A stretch of 15,332 bases of DNA from NCBI GenBank assembly GCA_050729815.1, contig JBOHLV010000229.1, positions 1 to 15,332 on the forward strand, given 5' to 3'. Each line of letters starts with the position of its first letter. Positions within the stretch are counted from its first letter, which is position 1. Positions 12,732-15,332 of this stretch are shown here, piece after piece. The stretch comes from JAATGI01 sp050729815 (GTDB lineage: Bacteria; Pseudomonadota; Alphaproteobacteria; ATCC43930; CGMCC-115725). Under the pieces are notes generated by a model. It did not search any database, had not been told where the DNA came from, and saw nothing but the letters and a program-made list of their open reading frames with translations. The position numbers and the translations under genes are program-made.

Positions 12732-13427
12732 TCATTGGAATTTGTAGTCGAGCCCGACCCGGATGATGTCGCTCGAGAAATCGAGACTCTGCGGCACCGT
12801 CGCGCCCGGCACCGTGTCGTCGAACGTGTGCTGATTGCCGAGATCGACATGAAGATATTCGACCTTGGCGGACCAGTTCGGCGCCAGCGCCGCCGCGACG
12901 CCGGCGCCCGCGGTCCAGCCGGTATTGATCGAATTGCCGGAGCCGATTGCGGCCGCATCGGACTCGGCGCCGTGAAGCCCGCCATAGGCGAAGCCGCCGG
13001 TGGCGAAGGGCATGATCCGGCCGAAGCTGTAGCCAACGCGGCCGCGCACCGTGCCGAGGAAATCGAGCCGCGATTCGCAGTAATCGGGCGCCCCGCCACC
13101 ACAGACCGCGTTGCGGTCCTTGCCGGCGATATCGGTCCAGGAGAGATCGGTCTCCGCGCCCAGCACGAGATGGTTCGGCAACTCCCAATTATAGCCGAGC
13201 GTGCCGCCGACGAGGCCGCCGCTGCTGGAATAATGCCCGCTGTTGAAGCCGGTCGGATCGGTCTGGCGGTTTGCGCCCCAGCCATAACCGCCTTCAACGC
13301 CGGCATAGGGCCCGGTCCAGTTCACCGCCGGCCCAGAGAAGAAATTTGGCATCTGCGCCGCGGCGGTGCCGCCCGCAAGCGCGGTGGCGGCCATAAGGGA
13401 GACTGTCCCCAACAAGAGCTTACGCAT
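12732..13427 (-). CDS. Outer-membrane beta-barrel protein (Omp25/Omp31-like), prophage cargo
   Basis: The 231-residue product has a signal peptide (MRKLLLGTVSLMAATALAGG, cleavage probably after TAAA before QMPN), then NWTGPYAGVEGGYGWGANRQ. Alternating-residue beta strands follow (GLVGGTLGYNWEL, VLGAETDLSW, RVGYSFGRIMPFATGGFAYG, NWSAKVEYLHVDLG), and it ends IIRVGLDYKFQ. This is the eight-stranded OMP_b-brl pattern of rhizobial Omp25/Omp31 proteins. Strands usually end in aromatic F; here a Q follows. Two cysteines (VCGGG and DYCES) lie in one predicted surface loop. The ATG at 13427 has GAGG six bases upstream and is better than the in-frame ATG at 13439. It is not a phage structural gene, so it is probably a moron that alters the lysogen surface. 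I see no convincing promoter in the 170 bp upstream. Confidence 0.85.
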   Translation of the reverse strand: MRKLLLGTVSLMAATALAGGTAAAQMPNFFSGPAVNWTGPYAGVEGGYGWGANRQTDPTGFNSGHYSSSGGLVGGTLGYNWELPNHLVLGAETDLSWTDIAGKDRNAVCGGGAPDYCESRLDFLGTVRGRVGYSFGRIMPFATGGFAYGGLHGAESDAAAIGSGNSINTGWTAGAGVAAALAPNWSAKVEYLHVDLGNQHTFDDTVPGATVPQSLDFSSDIIRVGLDYKFQ

Positions 13428-13598
13428 AAAGCACCTCATTTTCCTGCCCCGTGAGGAATCCGGCCGCGACGATGGGCGGTCGGCGATGCCGGGGGCATCG
13501 ACATCGTTTTCAGAAGGCCGGCATGTAGGCGCAAAGCGTGGCGGGAATTGAGGAAAACCATGGCAAAACCGAGGGCAATTGACGGAAATTGTGTCGCC

Positions 13599-14150
13599 TC
13601 AGCCACGTTTCAGATGCGCTTCCAGCATGCCGAGGGCGCCGACCAGGACGCCCGACGCCGCCTCCTGCGACACGGTCCGCCCGGCCCAGCCCTGCCGCAA
13701 CGCCCAATCCTTGAGCCGCCATTCGCAGCCGACGACATGCCAGACGCAGGAGCCGGCGGGCGAGGCGATGCCGCCCAGCGCCACCAGCGCCGCCCAAACG
13801 CGGCTGCGCGCGTCGGCCTGGCGCAGCGAAAGCGGCGCCGCGGACGGTCGCGTGCCACCGCGAATCCGGCCGAGATCGGGCACCCGAAGCGGATCGAGGC
13901 TGGCGCGATGAAACAGGACGCGAAAATCCTCGGCCGCCTGATACATGGCGGGCGAGATGGTCTGGCGCCGCAGCATCAGGGCGATGGTATCGAGGCCGCG
14001 ATAAGGCCGCGCCGGCCGCCCCTCGTCATCGGCGATGGCATGTTCGAGACGTTCGATCCCGCCCTGGGCGAGCCGTTCGGGCGTCGGTCCCTCGATCTCG
14101 TTCCCGGCCTTGGGCGCGGGCTGGTTCCGGCCGCGTTTCATCGCGGTCAT
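13599..14150 (-). CDS. DUF6456-like protein, candidate late regulator
   Basis: The 183-residue product starts MTAMKRGRNQPAPKAGNEIE. The middle has ISPAMYQAAEDFRVLFHRAS and DPLRVPDLGRIRGG; the C-terminal third reads DARSRVWAALVALGGIASPA, GSCVWHVVGCEWRLKDWALR and QGWAGRTVSQEAASGVLVGA, then LGMLEAHL. The pattern (ARxRxxxALxxxG....VxCxxxGLExxxxxxGWxxRxxxxxLxxALxxLxxH) is close to DUF6456, a domain common in alphaproteobacterial regulators and prophages, with no known biochemical role. The frame is open further upstream, but that part is an arginine-rich shadow. The ATG at 14150 overlaps the previous gene's TGA as ATGA. It precedes the late region, where lambdoid phages encode their antiterminator. 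A regulatory role is inference from position only. Confidence 0.65.
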   Translation of the reverse strand: MTAMKRGRNQPAPKAGNEIEGPTPERLAQGGIERLEHAIADDEGRPARPYRGLDTIALMLRRQTISPAMYQAAEDFRVLFHRASLDPLRVPDLGRIRGGTRPSAAPLSLRQADARSRVWAALVALGGIASPAGSCVWHVVGCEWRLKDWALRQGWAGRTVSQEAASGVLVGALGMLEAHLKRG

Positions 14151-14521
14151 TCCTCGTCCCGTTGGCGCGCGCCCGCGACATCGAGACAGGCGGCGATATC
14201 GGCCGGCGCGTCGGCGCTGTCGAGTTCGGCGACCGCGACGCTGGCAAGATGGGCGAGATCGCGCGGCGGGCCGTCCCGCCCCGCGGCTGCGCGTTGAAGG
14301 CGGCGGATGGTGCGCGCTCCCGCCGCCGATTCCGGCGCCACCGCGCAACGGGCATGATGCGTGGCGCAATAGGCGGAGCCGGGCAGCGCCGGCGCATCGC
14401 AAAATCTGGGCGCTCCCGGTCGCGAATCCGGCCCTACGAAGCCGCAGGTCCTCGCCAATGTTGCTTGTTTGTTCAAATCATGAACAAAATCGGCTATCCG
14501 GGGATCGACTGGCTGGCGCAT
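14147..14521 (-). CDS. Small protein with GcrA-type zinc motif
   Basis: The 124-residue product starts MRQPVDPRIADFVHDLNKQA, and residues 26-55 contain C26, C41, C52 and H55 (RTCGFVGPDSRPGAPRFC, then DAPALPGSAYCATHH). The spacing C-x14-C-x10-C-x2-H is that of the C-terminal domain of GcrA, the alphaproteobacterial cell-cycle transcription regulator (compare its FCGAP...PYCxxH). The N-terminal helix-turn-helix of GcrA is missing. The remaining 65 residues are helical and acidic (AVAELDSADAPADIAACLD). It may be a transcription factor partner that contacts sigma-70, as GcrA does. It is divergent from the repressor gene with a 32-bp gap, so it may be a repressed early or delayed-early gene. The start is uncertain: a GTG at 14563 is in frame but would overlap the repressor start. 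Confidence 0.6.
   Translation of the reverse strand: MRQPVDPRIADFVHDLNKQATLARTCGFVGPDSRPGAPRFCDAPALPGSAYCATHHARCAVAPESAAGARTIRRLQRAAAGRDGPPRDLAHLASVAVAELDSADAPADIAACLDVAGARQRDEE
14468..14488. promoter_or_regulatory. Perfect inverted repeat, candidate repressor operator
   Basis: TTTGTTCA (14468-14475), five bases, TGAACAAA (14481-14488): eight-base perfect arms. It lies 66 bp before the repressor ATG and inside the 5' part of the divergent GcrA-type gene (codons about 12-18). An AT-rich dyad of this size in otherwise GC-rich sequence is typical of a CI-type operator. No convincing -10/-35 pair for the repressor could be drawn around it. Confidence 0.6.
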
Positions 14522-14552
14522 GACAAATTCTCGGGCACAGATGGGGAGACGC

Positions 14553-14582
14553 GATGTACGCACATTACGTTGAAAAAGTCAA
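14553..14582 (-). promoter_or_regulatory. Possible promoter for the GcrA-type and DUF6456-like genes
   Basis: Minus strand: -35 TTGACT (14582-14577), 18-bp spacer, -10 TACATC (14558-14553), which would start RNA about 25 bases before the ATG at 14521. The -10 overlaps the repressor's own start codon, so transcription here would clash with repressor expression. The -10 match is poor; a weak call. Confidence 0.35.
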
Positions 14583-15332
14583 GGAAAAAGCGTCTGGCGC
14601 CGCGCCGGCCGACGCGTTAAACTACGACCCCATGGCAGGGGAAGTTTCGGCGGTTTCGCGCCGCCTCAAGGAAATCCGGCGTCGCGCCGGCCTCTCGATT
14701 CGCGAGGTGGCCGAGGCGCTCGGCATGGAGCATGGCAGCTCCTATCAGCATTACGAGGACCGCTATCGCAAGCCGCTCCTGCCGCTCGATCTCGTGCAGA
14801 AGCTGATGCCGATCTTCGCCCGCGCCGGCGCCGATCCGGCCGAGCTTTATGCCCTTGCCGGGGTCGATGCCAGCGGCACCCACCTCCTCCAATCCGATGC
14901 GGGCGGCGAGGGCTCGGGGCGGATGATGCGGATCGAGGAACTCGATATCCGCGCCAGTGCCGGCGGCGGCCTCACCGCCGAGGCCGGCCGGGTGCTCGAT
15001 ACCTGGCAGATTCCGACCGCGATCATCCGTGGCTATTCGACCGCGCCGGCATCCGATCTGCGCATCATCACCGTCATGGGCGACAGCATGGAGCCCACGC
15101 TGCTGCCGGGACAGCGCGTGCTCATCGACACCGGCGACCGCAAGCCGAGCCCGCCCGGCATCTTCGTCGTGTGGGACGGGCTGGGGCTGGTGGTGAAGCG
15201 GGTTCAGGCGCTGCCGCACAGCGAGCCGCCGCGGGTCAAGATCACCTCCGACAACGGCAAGTACGACCCCTACGAGCGCACGCTCGACGAGGCCTATATC
15301 CAGGGACGCGTCATCGGCCAGTGGCGCTGGCT
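14554..15332 (+). CDS. CI/LexA-like phage repressor, XRE domain plus S24 peptidase (runs off right edge)
   Basis: From the ATG at 14554, with GGGGAG five bases upstream, the frame stays open to the window edge: 259 residues, missing only the C-terminal end. Residues 35-85 form a helix-turn-helix (SRRLKEIRRRAGLSIREVAE, ALGMEHGSSYQHYEDRYRKP). The second half is an S24 peptidase: cleavage-site-like ASAGG (A136-G137), catalytic Ser178 in VMGDSMEPTLLPG, and Lys215 in GLVVKRV. Such repressors keep the prophage silent and cut themselves at Ala-Gly after RecA activation, so this prophage should be SOS-inducible. It is the only plus-strand gene, divergent from the late-side regulators. An extra N-terminal segment of about 30 residues (MYAHYVEKVKEKASGAAPAD...) precedes the DNA-binding domain; an internal ATG at 14632 lacks a ribosome binding site. 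Confidence 0.88.
   Translation, partial: MYAHYVEKVKEKASGAAPADALNYDPMAGEVSAVSRRLKEIRRRAGLSIREVAEALGMEHGSSYQHYEDRYRKPLLPLDLVQKLMPIFARAGADPAELYALAGVDASGTHLLQSDAGGEGSGRMMRIEELDIRASAGGGLTAEAGRVLDTWQIPTAIIRGYSTAPASDLRIITVMGDSMEPTLLPGQRVLIDTGDRKPSPPGIFVVWDGLGLVVKRVQALPHSEPPRVKITSDNGKYDPYERTLDEAYIQGRVIGQWRW

Noticed and set aside
13484..13500. Seven-bp hairpin CGATGCC-GGG-GGCATCG upstream of the outer-membrane protein gene as terminator or operator
   Set aside because: No T-run and no promoter hexamers positioned around it; insufficient support.
14617..15219. Minus-strand open frame opposite the repressor
   Set aside because: The plus-strand frame encodes a full helix-turn-helix and S24 peptidase with correct catalytic residues; the antisense product resembles no protein I know.
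1..15332. CRISPR arrays, tRNA genes, insertion sequences, attachment sites
   Set aside because: No regularly spaced repeats, cloverleaf-like segment, transposase frame or integrase was found in the window.

Overview
This window is the middle of a temperate siphovirus-type prophage in a high-GC Alphaproteobacterium. The host class is inferred from three things: a rhizobial-type Omp25/Omp31-like outer-membrane protein, a cysteine/histidine motif of the GcrA type, and phage protein families (DUF2460, DUF2163/BR0599, GTA-like TerL) that are common in alphaproteobacterial prophages. No integrase, attachment site, tRNA or replication gene is visible, so both prophage ends lie outside the window.

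Layout, read in the transcription direction of the late genes (minus strand, right to left). At the far right (14554 to the edge) an S24-type self-cleaving CI/LexA-like repressor is read on the plus strand. Divergent from it run a small GcrA-type zinc-motif protein (14147-14521) and a DUF6456-like protein (13599-14150), which overlap by four bases and are candidate late regulators. Next come an outer-membrane beta-barrel cargo gene (12732-13427), the terminase small subunit (12008-12601) and a 65-residue hypothetical gene (11635-11832). A toxin-antitoxin operon follows (11495-10502): a 47-codon small gene, a DUF1778/TacA-like antitoxin and a GNAT/TacT-like toxin. After that the packaging, head and tail genes run without a real gap: large terminase, portal, GH24 endolysin, prohead protease, major capsid protein (frameshifted), head-tail connector, gp10-like protein, tail terminator, major tail protein, two tail chaperone frames, a short tape measure, a DUF2460 tail-tip protein and the N-terminal part of a DUF2163/BR0599 tail protein, which runs off the left edge. 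Most neighbours overlap as ATGA or TGATG, so they are probably translationally coupled.

The most interesting signal is non-coding. A 32-bp block (31 of 32 bases identical) occurs twice, once before terS and once before terL. Each copy carries a perfect TTGACA -35 element and an identical spacer core. Each is followed, about 20 bp past the -10 element, by an intrinsic terminator (strong hairpin plus T-run) that lies before the gene. Two promoter-terminator units guarding the late genes look like a late antitermination or attenuation switch with the architecture of lambda pR'-tR'. The acting protein is not identified. The DUF6456-like and GcrA-like proteins, encoded where lambdoid phages keep Q, are the local candidates.

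The prophage may be defective: the major capsid gene needs one extra T near 5358 to read through. This could also be an assembly error, since every other structural gene is intact.
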